Assembly: GCA_900320185.1 (NCBI GenBank)
Contig: ONRD01000008.1
Span: 40,799 to 104,798 of the forward strand
Length of the DNA stretch: 64,000 nucleotides
Reading direction: 5' to 3'
DNA from: an uncultured Bacteroidales bacterium
GTDB lineage: Bacteria > Bacteroidota > Bacteroidia > Bacteroidales > UBA932
Below, in pieces: positions 47,137 to 56,127 of this stretch. The notes below the pieces were generated by a model. It was given only the letters and a program-made list of their open reading frames with translations, made no database searches and was not told the origin of the DNA. Position 1 is the first letter of the stretch. The number at the start of each line of letters is the position of its first letter. The position numbers and the translations under genes were made by a program.

Positions 47137-49331
47137 TGCTTGTCACACATTTCAAACACCAGCTCACCGCCTTTGACGATGTCGCTGTAGTCAATGAACC
47201 ATTTATCGTAGGGCTTCCCGTTCAGGGTCACCTTCTTGATGTACTTGTTTGACGGACTGTTGTCCTTGGCTATGATGGTGAACCTGCCGCCGGGGACGGC
47301 GATCTCCGCCTTGTCAAGGATGGGAGATCCGAACCAGTAACGTGCCCCCGCCGGTTCGACCTGGTAAAGCCCCATCGCCGAGAGGACATACCATGCGGAC
47401 ATCTGCCCTGCATCCTCGTTGCCGGCTATTCCGGAAGGAGTCGCGTCATAAAGCGTCGTCAAGACTTGCCGGACCAGGTCGGCAGTCTTCCAGGGCTGGC
47501 CGAGCATCGTATAGAAATAGATGATGTGATGGCTGGGCTCGTTGCCGTGGACATACTGCCCCACAAGGCCCGTCATGTCGGAAGAAGCATGCTCCCCGTC
47601 GATCCTTGAACTGGCAGCGAACAATGAATCAAGCCGCTCGACCGTCTTCTCGCGCGAGCCGTACAGCTGTACGAGGCCGTCCAGGTCCTGCGGGGCGAGC
47701 CAGGTGTACTGCCAGGCGTTCCCTTCGACATAGACGGACACGGAATGGTTGGAATAGTAGGGATTGAAAGGCTCCACCCAGCTGCCGTCGGCATATTTGC
47801 CCCTCATGAAAAGGGTCCCGGGATCGAAGTAATTGCGGTAGGAATGGCTCGAACGGGTAAAATATTCCTCGTCCTCCTGCTTGCCCAAGAAGCGCGCTGC
47901 AGTGGCCAGGGCTCCGTCGGCGATGGCGCATTCCATGTCCTCGGCAAGGGCGCCGTGGATCGTTTCCGCCGGCATGTAGCCGTACTTCCGCCGTTCGCCC
48001 TGCCCGCGGTCGTCCAGCATGGCCGTCGCCTTCATCGCCTCGAACGCTTTCTCTTTGTCCACTCCCGGAATATCCTTCACGATTGCGTCCGCCACTACCG
48101 GGATCGCAGGATTGCCGACCATGCAATCCGTCTCGCACCCCCAGAGGTGCCAGACAGGAAGCTTTCCCTGCTCGTCGAAGATCGAGACCATCGTGTTCAC
48201 GAAATCAGAGTACCTTTCCGGGTCGATGATGGTCATCAGCGGCATGTTGGCGCGGTAGACGTCCCACAGCGAGAACACCGTGTAGGTATCCCTTCCCGCA
48301 TTGTGGACCTGTCCGTCGGCCCCGCGGTAGTCGCCGTTCACATCGCTGAAGAGGGTAGGATGGATCATCGTGTGGAACAACGAGGTGTAGAAAACCTTCA
48401 GGGTCACGGGATCCGAAGCCTGCGCCTTTATCCTCGAGAGTTCACTGTCCCAGGCTTTGAGCGCAGCCTCCGCAGTCGCCTCGAAATCCCATCCGGGCAG
48501 TTCGGCCTCCATGTTGGCCCGGGCCCCCTGCTCGCTTACCGCAGAAAGGGAGACCTTCACCATTATGCGCTCGCCTTCGCCTGTCTTGAAGCAGGCACGG
48601 CCGTAGCGGCCGGACTCTCCCTTGAGGACGAAAGAATCGAAGGGACGCGAGAATTCGGCATGGAAGAACACCTTCTGGTCCTTCGCCCATCCCCTGGAGA
48701 AACGGTATCCTTCAACCGCTGTCGGCGAGACTACCTTGAAACCCGTCTCGGCCGGGGAATCCCAGCAGCCGCCGTTCTCGAGGTCGATCACCACTGCGCT
48801 GCTGTCGCTGGCTGGGAAGGTGTAGCGGGACAGTCCGACCCGTTTCGTGACGGTCATCTCCGCATCCACCCCGTAGCGAAGCAAGGGGACCCTGTAGTAA
48901 CCGGGCCTGACGACTTCCCTGGTCCTGTCGGCATACGACCACATCCCCGTGGCCTGGGCTTCCTCGACCGAAGCGCCGGCATCGGAAGAAGGTTCCGCTC
49001 CCCTTGAATATGCAACCTCCCCCACCACCGGCATGAGAGTCACGTCGAACAGGTCGCCGATGCCGGTGCCGCTGAGGTGGGTGTGCGAAAAACCGATCAC
49101 CGTGGAATCGCTTTCATGGTAGCCCGAGCACCAGTCCCACGTCTGCGGGATGCTGGTCGGGCCAAGGTTGACCATGCCGAAAGGCACTCCCGCACCTACG
49201 AACACATGGCCATGCTCCCCGCTGCCAATCCTGGGGTCCACGTAAGATGACAGCGACACGGCGCCGTCATTGCCGCTGCAGGCTGCTGCAAGGCAGGCGG
49301 CCGCAATGGCCGCAATCCTCAAAGTCTTCAT
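47124..49331 (-). CDS. GH92 family exo-alpha-mannosidase, lipoprotein
   Basis: 735 residues with a lipoprotein signal ending at Cys18 (AAACS). GH92 landmarks: YVDPRIGSGEHGHVFVGAG, IGFSHTHLSGTG, a mid-protein WDVYRANMPL block, and GNEDAGQMSAWYVLSAMGLY near residue 640. It resembles the GH92 branch with IGSGxHGHxFVGA (different from the copy at 1083). It is embedded in a purine operon: its start overlaps the small lipoprotein stop (ATGA) and its end overlaps purH by 13 bases. Confidence 0.93.
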   Translation of the reverse strand: MKTLRIAAIAAACLAAACSGNDGAVSLSSYVDPRIGSGEHGHVFVGAGVPFGMVNLGPTSIPQTWDWCSGYHESDSTVIGFSHTHLSGTGIGDLFDVTLMPVVGEVAYSRGAEPSSDAGASVEEAQATGMWSYADRTREVVRPGYYRVPLLRYGVDAEMTVTKRVGLSRYTFPASDSSAVVIDLENGGCWDSPAETGFKVVSPTAVEGYRFSRGWAKDQKVFFHAEFSRPFDSFVLKGESGRYGRACFKTGEGERIMVKVSLSAVSEQGARANMEAELPGWDFEATAEAALKAWDSELSRIKAQASDPVTLKVFYTSLFHTMIHPTLFSDVNGDYRGADGQVHNAGRDTYTVFSLWDVYRANMPLMTIIDPERYSDFVNTMVSIFDEQGKLPVWHLWGCETDCMVGNPAIPVVADAIVKDIPGVDKEKAFEAMKATAMLDDRGQGERRKYGYMPAETIHGALAEDMECAIADGALATAARFLGKQEDEEYFTRSSHSYRNYFDPGTLFMRGKYADGSWVEPFNPYYSNHSVSVYVEGNAWQYTWLAPQDLDGLVQLYGSREKTVERLDSLFAASSRIDGEHASSDMTGLVGQYVHGNEPSHHIIYFYTMLGQPWKTADLVRQVLTTLYDATPSGIAGNEDAGQMSAWYVLSAMGLYQVEPAGARYWFGSPILDKAEIAVPGGRFTIIAKDNSPSNKYIKKVTLNGKPYDKWFIDYSDIVKGGELVFEMCDKQCEL

Positions 49332-49597
49332 TCTGATTTCAATTGAGTATCCGTCTTTTCCTGATAAACAGCCGGCCGCACTCCGTAGAGCAGCTTGACC
49401 GGAGGGTTCTGCCTTTCAAGGCTGTCGAGTATCTTCTTTTGTGCACGCATGATTGAATCCATGCGCAACGAATCTACCCTGGCTTTCTGCTCATCCGCTG
49501 AAAGACGCGCCCTGCGCGGGGCGCAGGATGCAAAGCCCAGGACCGTCAGTGCAACCGCCGCTAATGAAAACAACAAAGTCTTAGTCCTTCCTTTCAT
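49328..49597 (-). CDS. Small lipoprotein next to a radical SAM enzyme
   Basis: 89 residues from the ATG at 49597, with a lipoprotein signal ending at Cys25 (GFASC). The body is highly charged and helical (SADEQKARVDSLRMDSIM, AQKKILDSLERQNPP) and ends with VKLLYGVRPAVYQEK. The start overlaps the radical SAM stop (TGATG), and its stop overlaps the GH92 start (ATGA), so the three are translationally coupled. It does not match the longer lipoprotein usually paired with such rSAM genes, apart from the LYG..P..Y tail. It may be the modification target. Confidence 0.7.
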   Translation of the reverse strand: MKGRTKTLLFSLAAVALTVLGFASCAPRRARLSADEQKARVDSLRMDSIMRAQKKILDSLERQNPPVKLLYGVRPAVYQEKTDTQLKSE

Positions 49598-50673
49598 CAC
49601 TCGGTATCGTTTATACGTTTCAGATGGCACATCATGAGGTTGCCGTCCTTGTCCCGCAGGTGCATTCCGTTGCCTTCGCACCATTTCCAGTAACGGCAAC
49701 CGGCACACTCCCCGGTCTTCATCCAGGAATGGTCGCGGTAAGGTCCGAAGCCGTTCTGCCAGACTTCCCAGAAATCATCCCGGTAGATATTGCCCTGGTG
49801 GAAGTCCGAACGGATCGAAGTGCAGGCGGAGATGGATCCGTCTACAAGCACGGAGCCGACCGTCTTACCTGCCTGGCAGGTGAAGAAATGGTCCCTGACA
49901 TCGCCTTCATACCTCCCGAGGAAGCCCTCGCAGCCATAGCTGACGTCGATCCTTCCTTCTTTCCTGCCTTCCTTTATGAAATCCAGCATTCCCCTGAACA
50001 TGTCCGGAGGGAGCTGCAGGTCCGGGTCGGACGCGGCCCTTCCCTGCGGGAAGATGGAAAACACCCTCCAGTGCCTGAGCCCCAGGCCTATGAGGTACTC
50101 CTTTATCCGCGGAAGGTCGCCGAAGTTCCTGCGGTTGACGCAGGTGACTACGTCGAACTCGAGCGCTTCCGATTCCACTGCCATCCTGATCGCATCGGAA
50201 GCCCTTTCGAAACTCCCTTCCCTGCCCCTGAACCAATCGTGCGCTTCCCCAAGCCCGTCAAGGCTCACGGTCATCGAGTGGAGGCCCGAGTCCAGAAGAC
50301 GGGAGAACCTCTTCGGCGTGAGGGCGAAGCCGTTCGTCACCATCCCCCAGGGGAATCCCCTGGAATAGATGCCCTTCCCGCATTCTTCAAGGTCGGCGCG
50401 CATCGTCGGCTCGCCTCCGGAGACAATCACGAAGACCTGGTGGGGGTCCGTGTGGGACGCTATCCCGTCGAGGACCTTGAAGAAGTCCTCGCGGGGCATG
50501 TCAGGAACCGCCGAGGCCTGTTTGCAGTCGCTGCCGCAATGGCGGCAGTGAAGGTTGCAGCGCAGGGTGCATTCCCAGAACAGCTGGCGGAGGGGATACC
50601 CTTTCTCCGACGACCTGCGCAGCGACTGCGCTATGTCGAGAGCCAGCCGTCTGCGGAACGAAAGCTCCCTCAT
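49597..50673 (-). CDS. Radical SAM/SPASM protein of the rSAM-lipoprotein type
   Basis: 358 residues. The [4Fe-4S]/SAM motif is CNLHCRHC at 39-46, with an extra Cys35. GGEP (86-89) binds SAM. A SPASM-like C-terminal domain carries Cys248, Cys266, Cys284, Cys323, Cys326, Cys332 and Cys349 (including [14 protein letters not shown]), predicted to hold one or two further clusters. The sequence resembles the Bacteroidota family I know as the rSAM partner of a lipoprotein (TIGR04133-type). Its start overlaps the purM stop by four bases. The substrate is not known. Confidence 0.8.
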   Translation of the reverse strand: MRELSFRRRLALDIAQSLRRSSEKGYPLRQLFWECTLRCNLHCRHCGSDCKQASAVPDMPREDFFKVLDGIASHTDPHQVFVIVSGGEPTMRADLEECGKGIYSRGFPWGMVTNGFALTPKRFSRLLDSGLHSMTVSLDGLGEAHDWFRGREGSFERASDAIRMAVESEALEFDVVTCVNRRNFGDLPRIKEYLIGLGLRHWRVFSIFPQGRAASDPDLQLPPDMFRGMLDFIKEGRKEGRIDVSYGCEGFLGRYEGDVRDHFFTCQAGKTVGSVLVDGSISACTSIRSDFHQGNIYRDDFWEVWQNGFGPYRDHSWMKTGECAGCRYWKWCEGNGMHLRDKDGNLMMCHLKRINDTE

Positions 50674-51698
50674 GATATCTCTACTCCGGGATTTGAAGTG
50701 ACCTCCCCTATGACAGTCGCCTTGTCTCCGTAGGAAGAAAGGATACCGATTGCCCTGTCCGCCTCGGAAGCATCCATCGCCAGGACCATCCCCACACCCA
50801 TGTTGAAGATGTTGAACATCTCCCTGTGCGGTATCCGGCCATGCTTCTCCAGGAAGCGGAAAACAGGCAGGATCTCCCAGGAGCCCTCCCTGACGGCGAT
50901 TCCCTGGCCTTCGCGGAGGATGCGCGGGATGTTCTCGTCAAAGCCTCCCCCGGTGATGTGGGCCACTCCGTGGACGTCGCAGCTGCGTATGACCTCCAGC
51001 ACCTGCTTTACGTAAATCCTTGTCGGGGTGAGTGCGACTTCGCCGAGGGGCCTCACCGGATCGAGTTCGGGATAGACCTTGAACAGGTCCAGGCCGTTGT
51101 CGGAGATGATCTTCCTGACAAGGCTGAATCCGTTGCTGTGGATTCCGGTGGAAGCGATGCCCACGAGGACGTCGCCGGCCTTTACCTTGCTGCCGTCGAT
51201 GAGCCTGGACTTCTCGACCACGCCGGTGGTGTAGCCGGCTATGTCATATTCGCCGTCGGCATACATGCCGGGCATCTCCGCCGTCTCTCCCCCGACGAGG
51301 GCGCACCCGGCCTGGCGGCAGCCTTCCGCGACACCGGAGACAATCGCCTCGACCACTTCCGGACGGGTCTTGCCCTGGGCAATGTAATCCAGGAATATGA
51401 GAGGCTCGGCGCCTTGGGCCAGGACATCGTTGACGCACATCGCCACCGCGTCGATGCCGATGGTGTCATGCTTGTCCATGGCGAAAGCCAGCTTCAGCTT
51501 GGTTCCGACACCGTCGGTCCCGCTGACAAGGACAGGCTCCCTGACCCCGAGGGACGAAAGGTCGAACATCCCTCCGAAGGAGCCGATGTTCCCCATCACT
51601 CCTGGACGGGAGGTGGATGCCACATGCTTCTTGATCCTCCTTACGACATCATAGCCAGCCTCGAGGCTGACACCTGCTTTCTCATAGTCTGCTGCCAT
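50670..51698 (-). CDS. purM: Phosphoribosylformylglycinamidine cyclo-ligase
   Basis: 342 residues from the ATG at 51698 ([17 protein letters not shown]); an upstream TTG at 51743 is less likely. Signatures: [56 protein letters not shown] and [13 protein letters not shown]. It makes aminoimidazole ribonucleotide in purine synthesis. It is first of the run purM-rSAM-lipoprotein-GH92-purH-purD-folD. Confidence 0.96.
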   Translation of the reverse strand: MAADYEKAGVSLEAGYDVVRRIKKHVASTSRPGVMGNIGSFGGMFDLSSLGVREPVLVSGTDGVGTKLKLAFAMDKHDTIGIDAVAMCVNDVLAQGAEPLIFLDYIAQGKTRPEVVEAIVSGVAEGCRQAGCALVGGETAEMPGMYADGEYDIAGYTTGVVEKSRLIDGSKVKAGDVLVGIASTGIHSNGFSLVRKIISDNGLDLFKVYPELDPVRPLGEVALTPTRIYVKQVLEVIRSCDVHGVAHITGGGFDENIPRILREGQGIAVREGSWEILPVFRFLEKHGRIPHREMFNIFNMGVGMVLAMDASEADRAIGILSSYGDKATVIGEVTSNPGVEIS

Positions 51699-51762
51699 AT
51701 TTGTAAATAATTTTGTTCCAGTTCGTTGCATTCGTCCTGGCAATCAACGGCCAAGCCATATG

Positions 51763-51770
51763 CAAATTTA
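51763..51770 (-). promoter_or_regulatory. Predicted -7 promoter box for the purM operon
   Basis: On the minus strand TAAATTTG (51770-51763) matches TAnnTTTG and lies 64 bases before the purM ATG, close to the end of the GHL10 gene. No good -33 box is seen. Confidence 0.4.
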
Positions 51771-51771
51771 A

Positions 51772-53151
51772 TCATTTATTGTCTAATTTGCTACCGTCTC
51801 CCTCATGGTCGGGAAGGTGGACCGTGTCCGGGCGGGAAGCGAGCGAATCCGTCACTGCACGTTCCGGCGCCCTGACGGAAGTGTCCCCAAGAGGGAGAAG
51901 CCCACCTTCGCCATCGTGGAACGGAGGGACCAGCGGAGCCACGGGTATCGTCTCTACCGGAGGCTGCGGCAAGGGAGGGGCGCAGAAATACGGGGCGAAC
52001 GCCTCCTCCTCGAGAAGCCCGCGCACCACGTCCCTGATTCCCTCCTTGTTGGAGACAAGGGCGCTGGCATTGTAGAACACCGCGCCTTCCACCTTCCCGG
52101 TAGAGGCGGCATGGGCATATTCACGGGCCAGCATCCCGGAATCGCGGAACGCGGCGATGGTAGAGTTCCTGTCGAACCGGTACGCGGCGTAGCCGGCCAG
52201 CAGGTGCGCCTGGCCGGCATTCTCGATGAACCAGTCCAGGCATGACTTGAAATCGCCCTCGGCGAAATACAGCTGGGGGATCAGGACGTCCACCAGTCCT
52301 TCGCGGGCCCACAGGGCCACGTCCGCATAGAGGTCGTTGTAGTTGTTCCGCCAGTTGCCCTGGGGACTGACGGAGAAAACCACCTCCGGACGGGTCTGCT
52401 TGATGGCTTCCCGTATCTTTGCCACGGCCTCGGTCACGCAGCGGCGCCGGAATCCCGCGATGTCCTCCCCGGGATTCCCATATTGCCGGAACTCCCTGTC
52501 GTCGTCCATCTTCTCGCCACGCTCGAGATAGGGGTAGAAATAGTCGTCCATGTGTATCCCGTCCACATCGTACCGGGAGACAATCTCGCGCACTATCGCG
52601 GCTATCCTGTCCCGGGCCTCCGGCAGGGCGGGATTGTAGATCCTTATCCTGTTGTAGTCCTTGACCAGGCGCTCTGGAATCCTCCTGTCGAGAGGCTGGA
52701 AACGGTACTTCGAGGAAACCCTCGTGTCGATCCTGTAAGGATTGATCCAGGCGTGGAACTGCATCCCCTTCCTGTGCGTCTCGGCCACCAGGAACTCCAG
52801 TACGTCGTAGCCCGGGTCCTTGCCCTGGGTGCCTGTCAGGACCTTGCTCCATGGCTCGAACTCCGACTCGTAGAAAGCGTCCGCCTTGGAACGGACCTGG
52901 AAGAACACGGTGTTGATGCCGCAGTCCTTGAAGAGGTCCAGCAGGCGTGAATATTCCTCCTTCTGGGATTCCGGGTCCAGGGCGCCTTTAGGCCAGTCGA
53001 TGCCGTAGGCCGTGGCGACCCAGACCCCACGCATCTCCACTTTGGGGAGCTGCCTCTCCTGGGCACGGCCCCCCTGGCACAGAAGCGACAGGGCGACCGT
53101 AAGGAAGGCCGCGAGGCGCAGGATGGTATTTCTTTTTCCGGTCTCAGGCAT
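51772..53151 (-). CDS. GHL10 family (DUF187) putative glycoside hydrolase
   Basis: 459 residues with a signal peptide (ILRLAAFLTVALSLLCQGGR). The GHL10 TIM barrel has MRGVWVATAYGIDWP near residue 40, INTVFFQVRSKADAFY, HAWINPYR, VDGIHMDDYFYPY and VVFSVSPQGNWRNN. Some family members (E. coli DigH) cut peptide-free peptidoglycan glycan chains. The C-terminal 70 residues are Pro-rich and acidic (PLPQPPVETIPVAPLVPP). Its start overlaps recO by eight bases. Confidence 0.86.
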   Translation of the reverse strand: MPETGKRNTILRLAAFLTVALSLLCQGGRAQERQLPKVEMRGVWVATAYGIDWPKGALDPESQKEEYSRLLDLFKDCGINTVFFQVRSKADAFYESEFEPWSKVLTGTQGKDPGYDVLEFLVAETHRKGMQFHAWINPYRIDTRVSSKYRFQPLDRRIPERLVKDYNRIRIYNPALPEARDRIAAIVREIVSRYDVDGIHMDDYFYPYLERGEKMDDDREFRQYGNPGEDIAGFRRRCVTEAVAKIREAIKQTRPEVVFSVSPQGNWRNNYNDLYADVALWAREGLVDVLIPQLYFAEGDFKSCLDWFIENAGQAHLLAGYAAYRFDRNSTIAAFRDSGMLAREYAHAASTGKVEGAVFYNASALVSNKEGIRDVVRGLLEEEAFAPYFCAPPLPQPPVETIPVAPLVPPFHDGEGGLLPLGDTSVRAPERAVTDSLASRPDTVHLPDHEGDGSKLDNK

Positions 53152-53794
53152 ATATCTCTCTCAGGACGGCAAGTGAACGGACGTTCACCGCCGACTCGGT
53201 GTGGTGTTCTATGTAGCGGAGGATGCTTCCGGCGATTTCGTTGCGGTCCGCACCGCTCATCGGAAGCAGGAGGGCTTCCTCGAAGGGAAGTGAGAGCAGG
53301 GAGCCTAACTGGCCGAGGTGCTCCCCGGCGAACGGAGCAAGGTACTCGGTCTCGGGAGCGAAGCCAAGGGCCGTGCACAGGTCCAGGAGGAAGAGCAGGT
53401 GGAAATTGAGGAAGTCCGACTCCAGGGCATCCAGGGTGAGGATCTCTCCCTTGAGCCACTCGAAGAGGGCTTCGTCTCCGGTCCTGTCCTTCACAACCCG
53501 GTAGATCACCTCGCTCATGAACAGGGTCATGGTGTTCTTCCGCATGTCGGAACGGATGCCCTCCAGAGGCGTGATGCCGGAAAAGTTCCTCGCGTGCCAG
53601 AGTTCCGACTTGGGGTTCTCCGTCACCTCGGCCTCAAGGATGTTGAGCGGGAGGAACAGCGCCATGCCCGCACCGCGGCCCGCCCGCACCAGGAAACCGC
53701 GCCTTCCATATTCCCCGCTCAGCGTGTGCAGGACTATGGAATTCTCACCGAACTTGGTGTGGTTGAGTACTATCAGTTCAGACTTCGATCTCAT
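53144..53794 (-). CDS. recO: DNA repair protein RecO
   Basis: 216 residues. An N-terminal OB-fold (SKSELIVLNHTKFGENSIVL, GRRGFLVRAG) is followed by the helical domain (LLFLLDLCTALGFAPE). The Cys4 zinc finger seen in many RecO proteins is absent, as is common in Bacteroidota. RecO loads RecA on SSB-coated DNA with RecR. It overlaps rdgB by 17 bases at its start and GHL10 by eight at its end. Confidence 0.88.
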   Translation of the reverse strand: MRSKSELIVLNHTKFGENSIVLHTLSGEYGRRGFLVRAGRGAGMALFLPLNILEAEVTENPKSELWHARNFSGITPLEGIRSDMRKNTMTLFMSEVIYRVVKDRTGDEALFEWLKGEILTLDALESDFLNFHLLFLLDLCTALGFAPETEYLAPFAGEHLGQLGSLLSLPFEEALLLPMSGADRNEIAGSILRYIEHHTESAVNVRSLAVLREIYA

Positions 53795-54398
53795 TGAGGA
53801 ATGCCGCCATCGCCCTGAGGGCCTTGCCCCTGTGCGAAATCTCGTTCTTCTGGTCTTCCGTGATGTCCGCCGCCGTCAGGCCCGGATACTCGTCCGGGAT
53901 GAATATGGGATCGTAGCCGAAGCCGCCGTTGCCGGACTTGCTCCTCGCGATCGTCCCCTCCATCACTCCCTCGAACCGGTGCGCCCGCCCGCCGAGTATG
54001 AGCGTTACCACGCTGCGGAAACGCGCCCTCCTGCTCACGGCGACCCCCTCCGGGGCAGCCTTCTCAAGGGCCGAAAGCTCCGAGAGCACCTTGTCCATGT
54101 TGCGGCCGAAGTCCTTGGAAGGGCCGGCGTACCTGGCCGTGTACACCCCGGGCGCCCCCCCGAGGGCGTCCACTTCCAGGCCGGTGTCGTCCGCAAAGCA
54201 GTCGCGTCCGGTCCTTTCGTAGATGTACATCGCTTTCTGCAAGGAGTTTTCGTCAAGTGTTTCCCCGGTTTCGGGGATATCTTCGGTGATGCCGGCGTCT
54301 GCAGGGGTCGAGAGCACGAATCCCTCTCCAAGGATTTCGGAAGCTTCGCGGAGCTTCCCCCTGTTTCCGGTAGCGAAAATGATTTCAGGCATATTCAT
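53778..54398 (-). CDS. rdgB: XTP/dITP diphosphatase (RdgB/HAM1)
   Basis: 206 residues from the ATG at 54398 (MNMPEIIFATGNRGKL); an ATG at 54392 and a GTG at 54410 are alternatives, but the GTG lies inside the promoter box. Motifs: FATGNRGK, FADDTGLEVDALGGAPGVYT, GFGYDPIFIPD and SHRGKALRAM. It removes non-canonical purine nucleotides. It is the first gene of rdgB-recO-GHL10. Confidence 0.94.
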   Translation of the reverse strand: MNMPEIIFATGNRGKLREASEILGEGFVLSTPADAGITEDIPETGETLDENSLQKAMYIYERTGRDCFADDTGLEVDALGGAPGVYTARYAGPSKDFGRNMDKVLSELSALEKAAPEGVAVSRRARFRSVVTLILGGRAHRFEGVMEGTIARSKSGNGGFGYDPIFIPDEYPGLTAADITEDQKNEISHRGKALRAMAAFLNEIEV

Positions 54399-54409
54399 TG
54401 AATGTATCA

Positions 54410-54417
54410 CAAAGATA
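54410..54417 (-). promoter_or_regulatory. Predicted -7 promoter box for rdgB
   Basis: On the minus strand TATCTTTG (54417-54410) matches TAnnTTTG and ends 11 bases before the rdgB ATG at 54398. The mRNA would have almost no leader. Confidence 0.6.
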
Positions 54418-54426
54418 TAAAATTCT

Positions 54427-54434
54427 TACCTTTG
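54427..54434 (+). promoter_or_regulatory. Predicted -7 promoter box for ctpA
   Basis: TACCTTTG matches TAnnTTTG and ends only four bases before the ctpA ATG at 54439. Transcription starting the usual few bases downstream would give a leaderless message. A -33 box is not clear. Confidence 0.55.
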
Positions 54435-54438
54435 TCGC

Positions 54439-56052
54439 ATGGAATCGAGAAAGCTTCTGGCAGTTTCGCTGGCATTGGCGGTCAGCGCTGCCACGTTTGC
54501 CCAGTCAACGGGCTTCAAACTTGGGAAATGGACTGAAATCCAGAATTCGATAGTCAAGGAACTCAACCGTTCTTACGTGGACTCCCTCCCCCTGGACCGC
54601 ATCAGCAGGGCCGGGATCGACGCGATGCTCGGCAGCCTCGACCCCTACACCGTGTACATCCCCGAAGAGGAGAACGAAGACCTCCAGATGATGATTGGGA
54701 AGACCTACGGAGGAATCGGAGCCGTCATCTACAAGCCCGACAAGGAAGGCAACGTGATCATCAACGAACCCTACAAGAACTCCCCCGCCGAGAAATACGG
54801 CATCCGCTGCGGTGACGAAATCCTTGAGATCGACGGGCAGACCACGCACGGGCTGACCAGCCAGGAGTGCTCCGACAAGATGAGGGGGAAACCCGGGACC
54901 ACGGTGAAGTTCAAGATCAGGAAGGTCTACTCCGGGGAGGTTGTCGAGGTGGATGTCGTACGCGAAAGGATCAAGCTTCCCGACGTTGAATATGCAGGGA
55001 TGCTCGACGCGACCACCGGCTACATCTACCAGAGCGGGTTCACCGAGAATGTCTCGGCGGATGTACGCGCAGCCTTCCTGAAACTGAAGGCCCAGGGTAT
55101 GAAGAAGCTTGTCCTCGACCTCAGGGGCAACGGAGGCGGACTGCTCAGCGAAGCAGTCAACATCGTCTCCTTCTTCGTACCGAAAGGCTCCCTCGTGGTG
55201 TCTGCCAAAGGCAGGGCGGAAGGGTCCGAGACAGTGTACAGGACTACCACGGAACCTCTGGACACGGAAATCCCCATCATCATCCTTGTCAATTCCGGAT
55301 CGGCCTCATCGACCGAGATCGTGACCGGTGCCCTCCAGGACCTCGACAGGGCTACGGTCATGGGCACCAGGACTTTCGGCAAAGGATTGGTCCAAAGCAT
55401 AAGGCCGCTTCCCTATAACGGCCAGCTGAAGGTCACCACAGCCAAGTACTACACACCTTCCGGACGCTGCGTCCAGGCCATCGACTATGCCAACCGCAAC
55501 GAAGACGGGAGCGTGGGGTTCATCCCGGACTCCCTGACCCATGAGTTCAAGACCGCCCATGGAAGGACCGTCCGCGACGGCGGCGGCATAACCCCGGACG
55601 TCATTGTCAAGAGCCGGGAGTACAGCAGGCTGACTTATTCGGTCGTCTATGCAGGCATCGTCCAGGACTATGCACTCGAATTCGTCCGCAATCACCAGGA
55701 TGTACCGGAAGACTTCACCCTCGGCGACGAGGACTGGAAGGATTTCGTGGAATTCGCCTCAAAGAAGGATTTCGACTACCGGTCCTCGGCGAAGACCCTT
55801 TTCGACCAGATGAAGAAGGAACTTGACAGGGACGGACTGTCCGAAAGCCTGAAGGACCAGCTCGACGCCATGCAGAAGGCCCTGGAGATGGACAAGGTCA
55901 CCTTCCTCAACCTCAAGAAGGACGAAATAGTGCCCTTCATCGAAGAGGAGATCGTGGTCCGCTACCACTTCCAGGAAGCCGGCATCAAGGTGCGCCTGCG
56001 CTACGACGACCAGCTGAAAGAGGCCCTCACGAAGCCCCTGATAAACTTCTGA
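54439..56052 (+). CDS. S41 family C-terminal processing peptidase
   Basis: 537 residues with a signal peptide (LLAVSLALAVSAATFAQ). A PDZ domain spans about 88-165 (GGIGAVIYKPDKEGNVII, YGIRCGDEILEIDG). The protease core has LDLRGNGGGLLSEAV, the nucleophile Ser288 in NSGSASSTEIVTGAL and its partner Lys315 in TRTFGKGLVQS. About 150 further residues form the C-terminal helical region. The CtpA/Prc family trims periplasmic proteins and often controls cell-wall hydrolases. Confidence 0.94.
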   Translation: MESRKLLAVSLALAVSAATFAQSTGFKLGKWTEIQNSIVKELNRSYVDSLPLDRISRAGIDAMLGSLDPYTVYIPEEENEDLQMMIGKTYGGIGAVIYKPDKEGNVIINEPYKNSPAEKYGIRCGDEILEIDGQTTHGLTSQECSDKMRGKPGTTVKFKIRKVYSGEVVEVDVVRERIKLPDVEYAGMLDATTGYIYQSGFTENVSADVRAAFLKLKAQGMKKLVLDLRGNGGGLLSEAVNIVSFFVPKGSLVVSAKGRAEGSETVYRTTTEPLDTEIPIIILVNSGSASSTEIVTGALQDLDRATVMGTRTFGKGLVQSIRPLPYNGQLKVTTAKYYTPSGRCVQAIDYANRNEDGSVGFIPDSLTHEFKTAHGRTVRDGGGITPDVIVKSREYSRLTYSVVYAGIVQDYALEFVRNHQDVPEDFTLGDEDWKDFVEFASKKDFDYRSSAKTLFDQMKKELDRDGLSESLKDQLDAMQKALEMDKVTFLNLKKDEIVPFIEEEIVVRYHFQEAGIKVRLRYDDQLKEALTKPLINF

Positions 56053-56071
56053 TCCGCGGGACGTCCCCCGG

Positions 56072-56090
56072 GACAGCCTTTCCGGCTGTC
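56072..56090. terminator. Hairpin between convergent ctpA and manA
   Basis: GACAGCC (56072-56078) pairs with GGCTGTC (56084-56090), seven base pairs with a five-base loop. No T-run is present on either strand, so its activity as a bidirectional terminator is uncertain. Confidence 0.4.
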
Positions 56091-56127
56091 ATGACAGGTC
56101 TGCCTGATGGCATCCCGTGCCTGAGAC

